A DNA stretch of 64,000 nucleotides, taken from the NCBI GenBank assembly GCA_002368155.1, contig AP018180.1, positions 2,575,947 through 2,639,946 on the forward strand. The letters run 5' to 3'. Below, in pieces: positions 63,995-64,000 of this stretch. Position numbers and translations under genes: made by a program. Position 1 is the first letter of the stretch; each line of letters starts with the position of its first letter. This stretch comes from Nostoc carneum NIES-2107. Lineage in GTDB: Bacteria > Cyanobacteriota > Cyanobacteriia > Cyanobacteriales > Nostocaceae. The notes beneath the pieces are model-generated. The model saw only the letters and a program-made list of their open reading frames with translations. It made no database searches and was not told the origin of the DNA.

Positions 63995-64000
63995 CTCACT

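Overview
The window is chromosomal DNA of a filamentous, probably heterocyst-forming cyanobacterium of the Nostoc/Anabaena/Calothrix type. The evidence is the density of the HIP1 octamer GCGATCGC, the gene content (carboxysome-targeted Rubisco activase with an SSU-like domain, SigC next to FurA, CobN, several multi-PAS or GAF hybrid kinases, Uma2 nucleases, an orthocaspase) and many short tandemly repeated heptanucleotides (CCCCAAT/CCCCAGT, CCCCATT, TTGACCC and others), a known hallmark of this group. No rRNA, tRNA or CRISPR array was seen.

Layout. 1-8662: a minus-strand cluster of a SWIM-like Zn protein, an unrecognised 462-aa protein, a VWA protein, a MoxR-type AAA ATPase and a DUF5682-like protein (cut by the left edge), with two Uma2 genes lodged in it. 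9011-13191: MntH, a TPR protein, small hypotheticals, a MITE-like element and a 13-copy 21-bp tandem repeat. 13654-19520: a 1723-aa hybrid kinase that begins with a complete OmpR-type regulator, then a lone receiver. 19575-24362: a PIN-toxin remnant, a 2OG-Fe(II) oxygenase, and feoAB sandwiched between comM and a duplicated comM 3' end. 24418-31175: HIT protein, a MITE with 10-bp target duplication, lipA, gpsA, sigC, furA and a convergent peptidoglycan-binding gene (the locus known in Anabaena for a furA antisense RNA). 31194-39452: cobN carrying four in-frame repeat insertions, a GAF histidine kinase, nanE and ackA. 39746-49454: housekeeping and carbon metabolism genes (rca, a GH13 enzyme, a glycosyltransferase, YjbQ, Nif3) plus small conserved proteins. 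49739-56102: an MBL-fold hydrolase, then a plasmid-like module (operator-like repeat array, ParA, RHH protein, GerMN lipoprotein, tyrosine recombinase). 56316-63994: a seven-PAS kinase, a tandem Uma2 duplication and a caspase/FGE-like fusion.

The strongest themes are (i) the MoxR-VWA-DUF5682-SWIM cluster, a conserved ATPase-centred system of unknown role; (ii) repeat families that have invaded coding sequence, giving cobN four internal insertions and supplying the ends of nanE, parA, the RHH gene and the integrase; and (iii) a ParA/RHH module with an upstream array of direct repeats and palindromes next to an integrase. All function calls come from reading motifs by eye; no database search was run.
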